From positions 248,124,978 through 248,188,977 of the forward strand of contig NC_090320.1 in assembly GCF_040869045.1 (NCBI RefSeq): DNA of 64,000 nt, given 5' to 3'. This stretch comes from Eurosta solidaginis. Its lineage: Eukaryota > Arthropoda > Insecta > Diptera > Tephritidae. The notes beneath the pieces are model-generated. The model ran no database searches. It had not been told where the DNA came from and was given only the letters and a program-made list of their open reading frames with translations. Each line of letters starts with the position of its first letter. Positions within the stretch are counted from its first letter, which is position 1. Positions 1 through 10,784 of the stretch are shown here, one piece after another. Made by a program: the position numbers and the translations under genes.

Positions 1-99
1 ATTGCGCTGAATCTTGAGACAAAAGTGTGTTTGTTTAAAAACTGGGTTTTCATCTATTTTTTAGGTCACCGTATTGAAGTCATTTACATAACTCATCCT

Positions 100-957
100 T
101 GATTTAACTTTTCAACAAGGCGGAGTGGATATATCCCTTATCCAAGAGTCGCGACTGAGTAGTAACGCCGAAACTAGGCGGAGGAGTCGGCCAGAGGAGC
201 CGATGTAAATGCCTACCATATCACCAGCGGGAGCCAATACGAGAGGTGAGTCTTTATTTATTTTTATTGTAGATGGGGGGATCTGCATATATAACAGGGA
301 GGATATCCCTACATTTATTACGACGGTAAGGTAGGAGGTTCTGTATCTAGCCCTGGTGAGTAGGGAAGTGGTTGATCAGATATCGGGTTCTTCTCTGATC
401 GCCGATACATTCAGTTCGCTGTGAATGAAGTAAGTACTAGAAAAAAATTTTAACTACAGAAAGTTTAAGGAGGAATCATCTCTCTAGAAATCCTGCCCCA
501 TCAGGTACCTGAAAGATGCGAAATATGCTAGGTGGACGAGAGTACCGAGGATACTCTGGATCTGCTGTTGAACTAACATTTTCTTGTTGTTCCGGTTACG
601 CAGGAGCCTCTACACCGCTGGAGATTGCTGGATTATCAGGAATGCCTGTGATCCCTCTATGGGAAATCCAACTTGCGTTAGCTGTAAATTTTTTCATGCC
701 ATACAAGTCACCGGTGACGAATGACATTATTCGTGTGCAACTTCACAAGTTATTGGGTATTTGCTGCAGCTGGTTGCCCATCATTTACACTTATGCATTT
801 CCTTGAACGGGGCTACACAATATGCAGAGGCACCTCAACGGAGTATCTTCCATCTCCTTTACTAAGGATTGTGGAGGCCTATGCGGATGACCTAGCAATC
901 ATTGCCAGGTGTAAATTGTTGACACGCTATTCTATATTTTACTCGGTAACTAAGTAG
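100..957 (+). pseudogene. Decayed non-LTR retrotransposon (LINE) with endonuclease and RT fragments
   Basis: Two short stretches look like a LOA/R1/Jockey-type LINE. From base 119 the frame reads GGVDISLIQES, like the APE-type endonuclease motif in which the final E is catalytic. It closes at a TAA near 213. Further on, bases 880-891 encode YADD inside EAYADDLAIIAR, the core palm motif of non-LTR reverse transcriptases, preceded by a possible remnant of the SPLL segment. The roughly 650 bases between carry stops and frame changes, and the normal endonuclease-to-RT distance is much longer, so this is a deleted, inactive copy. The family call rests on motifs only. Confidence 0.55.
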
Positions 958-958
958 G

Positions 959-1213
959 CTAGGAAGGTCTGGGTTGCCTTGTGCTGCTGCCGGGTAAGGT
1001 AAGTGTAAGTGTAAGTTACGCTCACCCTTGGAAGTGGAGTTGTGTATAGGAGCATACCAAATGTAAATGTAGGTTAAGTGTAGGCATAGTATGTGGGAAG
1101 GGTATATTCTATGGCGGAATCAAGAATGCAACTGTATAGCAAGTAGCAAGTGTGGGAGTAATGTGTGGTGCGCTTGGAAGGAACATAGTTCCCTCTCTTT
1201 TTCTTTTTTCTTG
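959..1213. other. Unassigned spacer
   Basis: No gene or recognised mobile element. A short run of a GTAAGT-like unit lies near 996-1016. The next recognised repeat begins at 1214. Confidence 0.4.
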
Positions 1214-1272
1214 TGCCCGGTTTTTCAGTACAAGTTCAACTCAGTTTGTCAGTTAAACTACGTTTAAACTTA

Positions 1273-3020
1273 TGTTAAGTAGCGTTACAATAACATAACG
1301 CCCTGTACTTCCTTTTATTCACTTAAGTCTTAACCGTCCTGTACTTCTTTTTCTATAGCAGAACCCCCCTATACTTTTTTTCTGTAGCATAGCCAACAAC
1401 CGCTATGGTAAATAACCACACGCTATCAACGACTGATGGCAAACCAATGGTGTGTTTCGTCAACAAGATCATCACACGAGACAATCACAATAGTGGTGTA
1501 TTAATTTCTCAAGCAGTTTGCGGCGCCACCCGTATAAAAACAGCGAATTTGCATTTTGCGATTCAGTCCTCGCAGGCGAGCCAGCGGGAGTGGATGTCTT
1601 TTTAAATACGCACTTTTCCCTCCTGCTAGCTAGCTGAGTGAGGATGCCTTGTGCTACTTTTCCCCGGTGCCCTCCTAGGTGTTGTGCGGCCCGACGCCTT
1701 AATGACCATACATCCCTTCACTCTCAGCCCTAGCTTCGGCTGGCTGAGTGGCAGGGGCGCCCTCATGGCGCGGGTCACCCTTCACTTGGGTAAGGACGAC
1801 GGGGAGGATGCCTTGTGTTACTTTGCCACCCGCGCCATTCTAGGTGTTGAGCGGCCTGACGCCTACTTGGCCATTTAACTCCTTCCACTCAATTCTAGCT
1901 GCGGCTGGCTGAGTGGAAGGGGCGCTGTCATGGCGCGGGTCACCCTTCACCTAGGTAAGGACGACGGGGAGGATGCCTTGTGCTACTTTGCCCCCCCCCC
2001 CCCCCCCCCTCCTAGGTGTTGAGCGGCACAACGCCTTCATGACCATGCGACCCCTTCTCATCAGCTCTGCTTTCGGCCGTGAGCCGATGCGTGCGCACAA
2101 GGGGCTACCGCTGTGCCGTTACGGTGCACTTCCCCTCCGCCCACGGGTCGACCCTCGGTGTCTCGGCTGCTACAACCCCGCCTCCTTACGCACCTTCTAC
2201 TAGTGTGCAAGTAGGGTGACGGGTGTGTCCAGCGGTGAAACCAGCACTAACCCGAGTCCTCGCAGTCTCTTCCCCAGGTGACCGACCCCATGGACTACCG
2301 ATCCTGCCGAAGACTGCCGATCAATCCGATCCCGCCGATACCGTCAACCGACCCCGCCCGGAACGAGCCGCCACTGTCCAGGTAAACCCCATCGCCAGCC
2401 TACTTCCCCTCTCACCCCGGCCCTGGTACGCGCTCCGTAGCCCACTGCCGCTGCCATCGCATCCTCGCCCCTCTGATGCCGCCGCTGCTTCCATCCCGCC
2501 GGTGCTACGCCAACCGTTGGCCGTCCGCCATACTACCGCGGTGCCGATCCCGCCTTGATGGTGTCGCCGCTGCAACACCAACCACTGGCCGTCCGCCATC
2601 CTACCGCCGTTAAGCCGCTGCGTCCGTCCCGACGCTGCTACGACGACCGCTGGCCGTCCGCGATCCTACCGCCGTTAAGCCGCTGCTTCCGTCCCACAGC
2701 TGCTACGACGATTGTTGGCCGTCCGCCATCCTAGCGCAGTTAAGCCGCAGCTTCCCTACCGCCGTACTTATTCGTTCGTTGCCCGACCACCGTTCAACCT
2801 TCCTGCCGATACCTACTCTGCTACGACGACCGTTAGCCGCCGCTCCGCCCCTTCACCTTCTCGGAACGGAAAGCTGCTGCCCTCCTAACCCCTACAGCCG
2901 TGTGTGCGTGTGTTCGTAACACATAAATATTGTGTATTTATTCAATAGGGGTTTGTCGGACCTTTACTTGACTCTGGATTGACTGAGCGTTACCCCAGTC
3001 TTAGACAAAACCCACCTCAT
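1273..3020 (+). repeat. Solo LTR of the same family as the 13.9-21.6 kb retrotransposon
   Basis: Begins TGTTAAGTAGCGTTAC and ends CCCACCTCAT; both ends, and the GC-rich middle with GCCGTTAAGCCGCTGC-type units near 2580-2760, match the LTRs at 13855-15007 and 20230-21579 in opposite orientation. It is flanked by a perfect 5-bp duplication ACTTA (1268-1272 and 3021-3025). The unoccupied sequence AACTTATTTTGCAG is present in the sister repeat near 58367, which proves the insertion. No internal region remains, so it probably arose by LTR-LTR recombination. At 1748 bp it is about 400-600 bp longer than its relatives because of an internal repeat block (1639-2030). Confidence 0.9.
1639..2030 (+). 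repeat. 165-bp tandem repeats and C-run inside the solo LTR
   Basis: The motif GAGGATGCCTTGTG recurs at about 1640, 1804 and 1969, giving a period of 164-165 bp. Each unit also has a GGTGTTG(A/T)GCGGC segment and a GGCTGGCTGAGTG segment. The third unit contains a run of about 20 C at 1989-2009. The block is absent from the two other LTR copies in the window. Short frames across it are low-complexity and are not credible genes. Confidence 0.8.
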
Positions 3021-3401
3021 ACTTATTCTGCAGTTTTTCAGTATACTTAAACTGAAGCTTAAGCAGAGCTTAAGCGGCCAATCTGGCAAGTTTAATTCTA
3101 GTTAACCTATCACTTATTTGCGTTCTTTCAAAATGGCGTCGAATATACCCAACAAGCATTTGGGGTTGAGAACCACTACAGCTTATGTTGATAACTAGGC
3201 ATACTTATAAATTCTCAAGAGTTGTTTCGAAATAGTGGCTCAACTCGAGAATCATAGTGTACTCAGCAAAGGAAGGAATTTTGTATAACGCAAAAAAAAT
3301 GTTATTACTTAAGTTGAAAAAATTTAATTAACAACTTGTGTTTTTCTAACTGGACTGAAATGTAAGATTCCATTCTACAGTATTTTGACGAAAATATATA
3401 A

Positions 3402-3744
3402 TTAAAAAAATAAATAAATGTGAGACGCGATAGCCTCCGAAGAGATTTTATGCCGAGCTTCTCTTCCAATTTGCGTCGTGCTCCTCTTGGTTTTCCCTAC
3501 AAATTGGCCGGACGGGACCTACATGTTTTATGCCGACTCCGAACGGCATCTCCAAGCGTATGAGTTTTCACTGAGAGCTTTTCATGGCAGAAATAAACTC
3601 GGAGTGCTTGCCGAACACTGCCGAGGGGCGACCCCGCTTAGAAAGATTGAAAAAGCTTGTTTCTAAAATTTTGATGTTGCTTTGCCCGGGGCGTGGACTC
3701 AGTGTGGTAGGCGGGGCACGCTACCATCACACCACGGCGGCCGT
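3402..3744 (-). mobile_element. tRNA-headed SINE, copy 1
   Basis: Near full-length copy on the minus strand. The tRNA-like head is at the high-coordinate end (box A and B near 3735 and 3700 reading leftward); the body runs down to a TTTATTTATTT-type tail at about 3402-3420. It matches the copies at 38613 and 42484 through most of its length, including the body segment GCCGAGCTTCTCTTCC. A tRNA-head remnant in the equivalent place in the second TIR-element copy (58702-58765) shows that the SINE inserted before the two outer copies separated. Confidence 0.8.
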
Positions 3745-4094
3745 CTGTATAAGTTATTTTTATTTATTACGCTTCATTACTGCTATCAACCAGGTGTTTA
3801 TTTCTCACAATTAACAGCGGTTGATTTTGTGGTACCACCTTGGAGATTTTCAACTCCACCTCAATTCGATATATAATGTAGGATGTCAACTGGAGAAATG
3901 TGTTGAGTATTTATTTGAGAACTGTACATTTCTCAATATCTCTCGAAATTGGGATAATAATTGGAAAATATTAATGACGTTGGAGATCAACTCCAAAACT
4001 TTTAATTTTACAAAATTTCTTAAAGGTTGGATAGTGATTGGAGAATGAAGTTGGATATCAATTCGAGAACTATCTGGTTTAAGCTTAATTAAAT

Positions 4095-4735
4095 AATTAT
4101 TATCGATTTGTTATCGAAGTTTTAATGTTTTATCGTTAACAACCCTTATCGATGAGTTATAGGATAGTCATTTACGAGTTATGGGTATGTTTCCACTTAT
4201 TTTCGACACTTTATCGCTTTCAACCCATTTGTTAACGGCTTTTTATCGCAGTGTTATCGAAGGGGTGCAGACGAATTATAGATTTGTTATCGATGTGTTT
4301 ACCTTTGTTATCGATAATTTATCGGTGTTTTATCGATATTTTATGTATGTTATCTGTCTGTTATCGATTTCTTATTGAAAAATTATCGATTTGCTATCGA
4401 TTTTATATATATAGATTTTTTTTATCAAAGTGTTGACATGAGTTTTCACTGAGAAGCTTTTTATGGCAGAAATACACTCGGAGTGCTTGCCAAACACTAC
4501 CGAGAGGCGACCCCGCTTAGAAAAATTTTCTTCTAATTGAAAAAACCTGTTTCTAAAATTTGATGTTGCTTTGCCCGGGGTGTAAATCGACGATCTTCAG
4601 TGTGGAAGGCGGAGCACGTTACCATCACACCACGGCGGCCGTTATTGATAAATTATCGATTTGTTATCGAAATGTTATTGATAAATTATCGAATTGTTAT
4701 CCTTACTTTTTTATCAAAGTGTTACCGATGTAATA
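4095..4735. repeat. ATCGAT-rich short-period satellite, interrupted by a SINE
   Basis: Dense, irregular repeats of TTATCGATTTG-like units of about 11 bp at 4095-4436 and 4645-4735. The block is split by a truncated SINE (4437-4641). An opposite-strand relative lies at 35461-35860. Apparent reading frames through it are products of the repeat. Confidence 0.75.
4437..4641 (-). mobile_element. SINE copy 2, 3'-truncated
   Basis: Contains the body (GAGTTTTCACTGAGA onward) and the tRNA-like head ending in the CGGCGGCCG side on the plus strand, but lacks the LINE-like 3' body and T-rich tail present in full copies. Inserted into the ATCGAT satellite. No convincing target duplication was seen. Confidence 0.75.
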
Positions 4736-4741
4736 TATGTT

Positions 4742-5990
4742 TACATATAGAACTTCAAGAGTACTTGGTACTCTCGCCCTTTTTTACCAAAAAAAAAGAA
4801 CTGATTTCGGATCTCAGGATCACAGGATTAATTGAATATCGGACCTACTCGCTTAATAATTAACGCAATAGACGGACTCAGTCTGTGTAGGGTTTTTATT
4901 GAATGGTCATTTAAACGTAAACTAACATCAATATTTGGAGACTATTTCTTCTATAAACGGTTCATCCTAAAAAAGAATCATTTCATTCCTTACAGTCCCA
5001 CATGAAACTGTCAAAAACTTTTCCAACCAATATTTTTTACATTTAATTTAGCGTTAAGTTTTTCATCATTAATATTTGTTTTACGAACTAAAAAGATGTC
5101 AAATTTTTAACCCTAAATAATAGTAGCTGAAGTGGGAACAGAAGCAAAAACTTTTACGCAATTAGCTTAATCCCAACAGACTAAGAGACCGCATGCTTTT
5201 TTGGCTGTGTTCAAGACAACTTTAAAAATTATGCATAATTACATTTTAATAATGTTGATTGCACTTTTTACAAGTTTTAAACAAATTGTGGTTTGCTACG
5301 CATCCACCTTCTCTCTTCTCAACGCTGTCTGACGTGAGGCTGTCATATGCGTGTAAACTTTTGTGGCATCTCATCATCATCAACATTATGACAATCATCC
5401 CTCAATTAGGGGTTGACTCGACTGCTGGTACTGCCACTGAATATTATTGAAAACTTGTGTATATCATGTAACCGCAAATTAGAATGCGTGTATGAGTGCG
5501 TGTGTGTGTAGGGCAGATCGAATTTTTAACCACAAATTATCATTAACCGTTAATGTTGTGTTTTTTTTTTTACTTTTTCGAGTAAATTCATTCTTAACCG
5601 CATTGACATATGAAGTTTAGTGAGGTTAAGTAAGTACTTACAAAAGTTAACTAAGTGACCTTTATAGTGCTAAAGTACTTTTGTGTTTTAAAACACAAAT
5701 TGGTAGATTGAAAAGCTGGGGAGTTGGTAAAGAGAAGTTGGAGTGAAGTAGGGATGCTCACGCAATGGCTATAATAGCTCGCTTTGGCTCAAGACAACAT
5801 GACTTTGACTTGGCATGCTTTAAATTGAGTTGGCTCCTACATGGCGTACACTTAAGGCAAACGGTACAACAATCGATCGACATTTATACTCCCAATTGTT
5901 GTAAAGTCCTTGGACTTCCAGTTGCATGTCTTCGTCAGTTAAAGTTTTTTAGTTATTTCTGGATCAGTAAAATTTATATTATACCAAAAG
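4742..5990. other. AT-rich stretch without recognised genes
   Basis: Nothing recognised: only short frames without domain motifs, a short TG-rich tract near 5492-5510 and T-runs near 5562. It may contain older unrecognised repeats. Confidence 0.4.
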
Positions 5991-5991
5991 T

Positions 5992-6315
5992 GAGCGGCCG
6001 TCGTGGTGTGGTGGTAGCGTGCTCCGCCTACCACACCGAAGATCTTGTGTTCAATCCCCGGGAAAGCAAAATTGAAAATTTAAAAACAGTTTTTTCAATT
6101 AGAAATAAAGTTCTTCAAAGTGTTCTTCTAGCAATTAAAGCATCTCAGTCAAAACTCATCTGCCTTGCAGAAGCAGTTTGGAGTCGGCAAAAAACAAGTA
6201 TATCCTGTCCCGCCAATTTGTAGGAAAAATTAAATAGGAGCACGGCGCTGCTCGGAAGAGAAGCTCTGCCTAAACTCTTCTCGGAGTTTGTCGCGTCTTG
6301 CGTTTATTTATTTTC
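5992..6315 (+). mobile_element. SINE copy 3 (diverged)
   Basis: Starts with the tRNA-like head GTGGTGTGGTGGTAGCGTG, followed by a degenerate B-box (TGTTCAATCCCC) and the usual body (CTCATCTGCCTTGCAGA), and ends near TTTATTTATTTTC. Compared with the 38613 copy there are several substitutions and small deletions. It is an older copy. Confidence 0.75.
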
Positions 6316-6433
6316 ACAAGGAATTGCTCTGTAAGTTCTCCCATGAGCCACATGTTTTCTCTCTTTGGATATAGAAGCTGCTTTGTTAATCTAATATCTT
6401 TGATCTGTTTACGCCTCAGTCGTTTTCGTGTTG

Positions 6434-6530
6434 TTTCTAAAATGTTGATGTTGTTTTGTCAGGGGCGTGAACCCAGGATCTTCGGTGTGTTAGGCAGAGC
6501 ACGCGACCATCACACTACGGCGCCCGCCCG
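6434..6530 (-). mobile_element. SINE head fragment, copy 4
   Basis: Only the tRNA-like head and the first part of the body are present, on the minus strand (B-box side GGCGTGAACCC at about 6463-6473, A-box side near 6503-6515). Truncated by an unknown event. Confidence 0.7.
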
Positions 6531-8241
6531 TACTTCCTTGTGGTTTCGCGGAACACAGCAGATTAGAATGACTACCTACAAAAGAAACATTTGAACATGT
6601 TCAGTGTTCGTGTCTTGCGCACGAGAACTCAAGGCTCCGACAGAGTTATCAGCTGTCAAGGAGGCAATTTAGCTGGGTCCCACAAAATTTCGTGTATTTT
6701 CCAAGTTATACCATAACTTCTGGCTGCTCACTAAAGTGTTCCGCTTGTTCGTTAAAAAAATTCTGTTACCACAGTGGATGGTTCAACATTATCTGACTAG
6801 ACTTAAAATATAAGTTGATCTTGAAACTAACGTCTTTGACCATCTACTGTAAAGATAATGAAAGATTAAGCGCCTAACATTAAGACTGTGTCAGCTAAAT
6901 AATAAATCTTTTTTGGTGGTAGGCTTGTTGGTAACCAGAGCGAAACAGAAATGTAAGAAGATCTTTTAGAAATTTACATTTAAGCGACAACCTTGTATCT
7001 TTACAAATTGTAAATGCTAAGCACCGATCAAATTTGCTTACATCTTCATAAACTGACCGACTTAAGACTCAATTGTCCATGAAGCTTTTACAAAATTATT
7101 GAAACAGTATAAGAGGCCACAACCCCGCCTTACCGAAAACAGTCGTTTTGGGCAAGTGTGCATGTAATGGACACGTTCAATCGCTTGCTGCAATAGAGGC
7201 AACAACAATCTTAGCAATAACACGCATATTTAACAATAGAAATTTTTGCTCGTTTGTGAATACAAACGAATAGCAAAAAGCAATTAAAACGGATTAAAAG
7301 ATAATCAACTGATTTATTGAGGCAAATTGTAAACACTTAAAATGACCACAGCAGCGACTGCCAGCACACAGAGTTCGGACTCAAAGCAGAGTGATTACGA
7401 CAACTTTTTGTCGATTTACTACTACAGCTTACAATTGACCATCCACCTACTCGTCATCCCCCCCTTATAGAAATCTGCAACCAAATTCGTATTGTGAGTG
7501 TTTGCAATTCTAATTGCAATAATTGCGCATTGAAGCAATTTAGAAGAATCGCTTTACGACAAACAATCAATAAAAAAATTCTAATTGAAAAAAGCTCCAT
7601 GGGATATATCAGTGCTACCGTATAACTTTGAAAGAAGTAATAAGATTCCATAATGCTCATTACTGTTCTTGAAGGAGTGATACATTTTGGTAAGCTGATA
7701 ATTGTTATTGAGTGAGAGATATATTTAAGTTAGCTAATAATTGTTAATCAGTTCAAATTTATTTAAGATTTATCTCGGGCATGGAGAGATACAAAATTAA
7801 TATTTTTAGAGAGAGGAAAATTATAAATCAATCCCCTCTGTAAGCCTTCGTTCGGGCTCAACATGCGGTGTAAATAAGCATTATCGTGACGCGAAGAAGG
7901 AACAAACACGCGCAGTTATGAAAGATAAGCATGATCTATATGAGGTTTAAGATGTTGGCTAATAGGAATAACGTGAATATAAGTTAAGGAGAGAGCTATT
8001 GTTCTCACTGCATGTGTGAGACATAATGAAACCCCGTATCCCAATTCCTTACGAGGAATGTTATGATCTATCCCTACAAAAAAGTGAGTACCTTATATAT
8101 GCGACACGATGAACAAAATGTTTTCCGTGGGAAATTGTTGAGTTAGGTTAAATTGAATTTAACGTATCTAAATGACTGAAAATCACACTCTAGAGCTAAG
8201 ACCTATGATACAAAATAACTCGATTAGCCAACCTCATTAAT
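6531..8241. other. Unassigned AT-rich sequence
   Basis: No gene recognised. Short frames such as one on the minus strand at 7454-7660 lack domain motifs and lie in AT-rich sequence, so they are not annotated. Confidence 0.35.
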
Positions 8242-8480
8242 CTAAGCAGAGAGGAGCTACCAACTCGTATTGGATATTTTACGGGACACTGTAGTATACG
8301 ATATCACCTAAGCAAGTTAAATATATCCGTTGCTGGTGGGTGCAACGCCAGTTCACATTCTCTGCGAATGCGTTGCCCTGGCAAAGGCAGATACTCTCTT
8401 ATCTAGATGGGAGTTACACCAATATAATAACTTTGTGGAGTAAAAAGCCTGAAGAAGTACTTGAATACATCAAGTAAAAT
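8242..8480 (+). pseudogene. C-terminal fragment of a LINE polyprotein
   Basis: From 8242 the frame reads LSREELPTRIGYFTGHCSIRYH, which resembles the GVLTGHC...HLxKLGI segment downstream of RNase H in R1/LOA-like LINEs. The following bases in shifted frames give RCPGKGRYSLI (a degenerate CPALAxxRxxLL) and then KAEEVLEYIK, the usual C-terminal segment. Small indels break the frame. No 3' tail can be defined. Confidence 0.55.
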
Positions 8481-9124
8481 TGCATCGAGGTCTAATATTA
8501 ATAAGAAAAAAGTAAGTTTAGCCTCTTCCCAAATACCAGAAGCTTCCTGGGACCCAAACTACTTGCTGCTTCGAGGTTGTGCCAACTGCAATTATGCTTT
8601 TCAATTTCGCGTAGTAAATGTGGAATCTACGCTGCCTGAGCTCAGAATTTGTCCCTCTAGCGGAGAGCAATGCCAACCTTTCTCAAGAGTAGTTTCTTCA
8701 ATATGATTGTACCTCTCCAACACCTTATTGTTACATCCACGTCCTTTTCTTTTATATGATTTAAGATTTCCGAGATTCTATTCAACCTTGTCTGCTCCTA
8801 ACATGTTATGATTATCTTCCTCGATATTTCTCTCTCTCTCTCTCTAAGGAACATATAAATACTACTAATGTCCCCAAACTACGTGTATAATATATCTTCC
8901 GTTAGCTTGCCCACTGGGAGGATATAGTGCTAACCCTTTTCCGTAGGCAGAAGTGCCTTTCCATCTCTTGCCTGCATATCCGACTTCTGACCCCACTTAA
9001 GGAGCAGCGCATCCTCCGACTTCACTGTATATGAAATTCATACTTTGGCATTTGGATATGCGTTTTATCTATCTCCTCAAACCGTGCGCTAATGCCTTTT
9101 GTTTCGTGAGATTGTGGCGCATTA
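8481..9124. other. Unassigned stretch with a TC microsatellite
   Basis: Holds a (TC)n tract at about 8828-8846. A short plus-strand frame at 8461-8706 overlaps the LINE fragment end and has no recognisable domain. Confidence 0.35.
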
Positions 9125-9890
9125 TCAAAGATATCCCGTTTTACTGAAGCAATTTACTCGGTTTATCCTGCAATATACTAATGATGAAGCTAAGAAACTA
9201 CACTTTCCAGTAGACATCTGCCTAAAAGTATTGCTATGATAATTTAGCGATACATGTATGGACTGCTTCGTCACGTCATTCATCCTCTCCGGAGCAGCCG
9301 GAGTTACAGCGCTACCTCTCTTTGGCTTCTCCTCCGAGAAAATCGGACTATTTAGACTATCTTCCTTTGGATAATAATCAAACTCATCCGTTTTCTCCTT
9401 TGCTGTCACATCACCACTATTTTCCTCGCTGTTCTCAATTGTAGTTTTCGAGGAAGTTGCTACTTATTTTAGTCCCTCTGCCTTTTTGCTTTCAATGCGC
9501 ATGTCTTGTCTGAGCAGCCAGCCAGCCTCGTCTTCCCTGGTACTGAGTCCTTTTCGCCTATTAGAAGCTGGTTTATCTCCTTCGGCGGATAGTTGTATCT
9601 TCACTCGAAGTTGCCAAAGTTTCCTCCCCGTCACACTGGTTCCAGTATAGAGGCTTTCTCGCGGCAAACTTCTTGTCAGCGAACTACTTGCAATCTGTAT
9701 CTACCGCCTAGCGACCCCATTCCAAACCACCGTTCTCACTGTCGGTTGGGTTTTCCGGACCTTATTAACGCTTTCCTTTACTTCGTTCTCCATATCTTCC
9801 ATATAGCTTGTAGCGATATCATTAATACGATCTATTTTTGAATGTAAGGAAGAAGAACAGCTCGCCACAACAGCACCACTTTGATCTGCT
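9125..9890 (-). other. Unrecognised minus-strand coding remnant
   Basis: Consecutive minus-strand frames (about 9890-9705, 9667-9464, 9409-9125) have a charged, non-repetitive composition and are separated by single stops, as in a decaying ORF. The segment at 9705-9890 has an acidic, possibly coiled stretch (INDIATSYMEDMENEVKE), and an inexact second copy lies at about 9990-10150. It could be ORF1 of a LINE or part of an old gene; I do not recognise the family. Confidence 0.3.
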
Positions 9891-10362
9891 ATGGCCGCTT
9901 TGAAGCCAATTGGAAGTACCAGGGGAGATCAAGCCTTCCTTCACCTGGCTATACGAACTCAGTGGAATCATTCGCCTTTCTCTGTTTCCAAACCACCGTT
10001 CTCACTGTCGGACCTTATTAACGCTTTCCTTTACTTCGCTCTATATATTCTTCCTTATAGCTTGTAGCGATATCATTAATAAGATCTATTTTTGAATGTA
10101 AGAAAGAAGAACAGCTCGCCACAACAGCACCACTTTGATCTGCTAAGATCGCCGTTACGTCCCAAGGCAGCCTGGTATCGGGAAAGCTTCGTTAAAATAC
10201 AGCCGAATATACCCCTTATCATCATCATTATTTGGCACTTGACCACGTAAGCGATTTTGGTCGCTTTGAAGCCAATTGGGAGTACCAGGGGAGATCAAGC
10301 CTTCCTTCACCTGGCTCCACGAACTCAATGGAATCATTCGCCTTTCTCTGTTTCCAAATAAG
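9717..10362. repeat. Interleaved direct duplications
   Basis: Two segments are each present twice in direct orientation: about 9720-9895 with 9992-10146 (CCAAACCACCGTTCTCACTG through CCACTTTGATCTGCTA), and about 9895-9990 with 10260-10355 (TTTGAAGCCAATTGG through TTCGCCTTTCTCTGTTTCC). The A-B-A'-B' order indicates a tandem duplication followed by divergence and a unique insert (10147-10259). Confidence 0.75.
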
Positions 10363-10577
10363 GATGTCCATTGAAATACTTTTTTAGCCGACGTGTCTTC
10401 GTCCATTCATATAACATGGCCAGTGAAGCAATTGGGCTCATCATTATACCTTTGTCGATACTCGCGTCCGGTATCACAGATAGGATCATAAATCTTCCTA
10501 ACAACTTTTTCTCGAACACTCCAAGGGCCGTCTCATCTTCTCTCGATACCGCCAAAGATTCCGAGTCACATGTATAA
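10155..10577 (-). pseudogene. RTE-type LINE, C-terminal fragment
   Basis: Two overlapping minus-strand frames (10555-10334 and 10406-10155) together resemble the C-terminus typical of RTE-like insect elements: SREDETALGVFEKKLL, then MDEDTSAKKVFQ, then a segment like LISPGTPNWLQSDQNRLR (compare xGIxNWRxxAQxRxxWR in the family). The change of frame near 10370-10400 marks a frameshift. There is no RT core, so it is inactive. The family assignment is from motif memory. Confidence 0.5.
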
Positions 10578-10784
10578 TTTCTATTCGTTATATAATTTCC
10601 AACTGTTATGTATAGTACTCAGCTGATGACTTTTATTCTGTAGCTGAGCAGTTTTAGATCTCGACGCTTAACAAACCTCCGCCTATCAACAACTCGGCAA
10701 AAACAAATCCGTGCGTCATGCGGATGTGCCCCTCGCTCCGGTCGGGCGTGCTTTGGAGGGTATTAATCCGTTGGGTATTGTTAT

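Larger units (their letters stand above)
1214..4094 (+). mobile_element. TIR element copy 1 (non-autonomous), truncated and interrupted
   Basis: The left terminus (GCCCGGTTTTTCAGT) and the following 60 bases match the left end of the complete copy at 58308. The match resumes at 3021 (TTCTGCAGTTTTTCAG) and continues to about 4094. The gap is a solo LTR (1273-3020) and a SINE lies at 3402-3744. At 4007-4016 this copy keeps the uninterrupted sequence that the Harbinger transposon occupies in copy 2. The right terminus is missing: after 4094 the sequence passes into an ATCGAT-rich satellite. No ORF is encoded by the element itself. Confidence 0.75.

Noticed and set aside
3160..3180. CRISPR-like or regularly spaced arrays anywhere in the window
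   Set aside because: All repeats found are tandem or dispersed without unique spacers, and the DNA is clearly eukaryotic.
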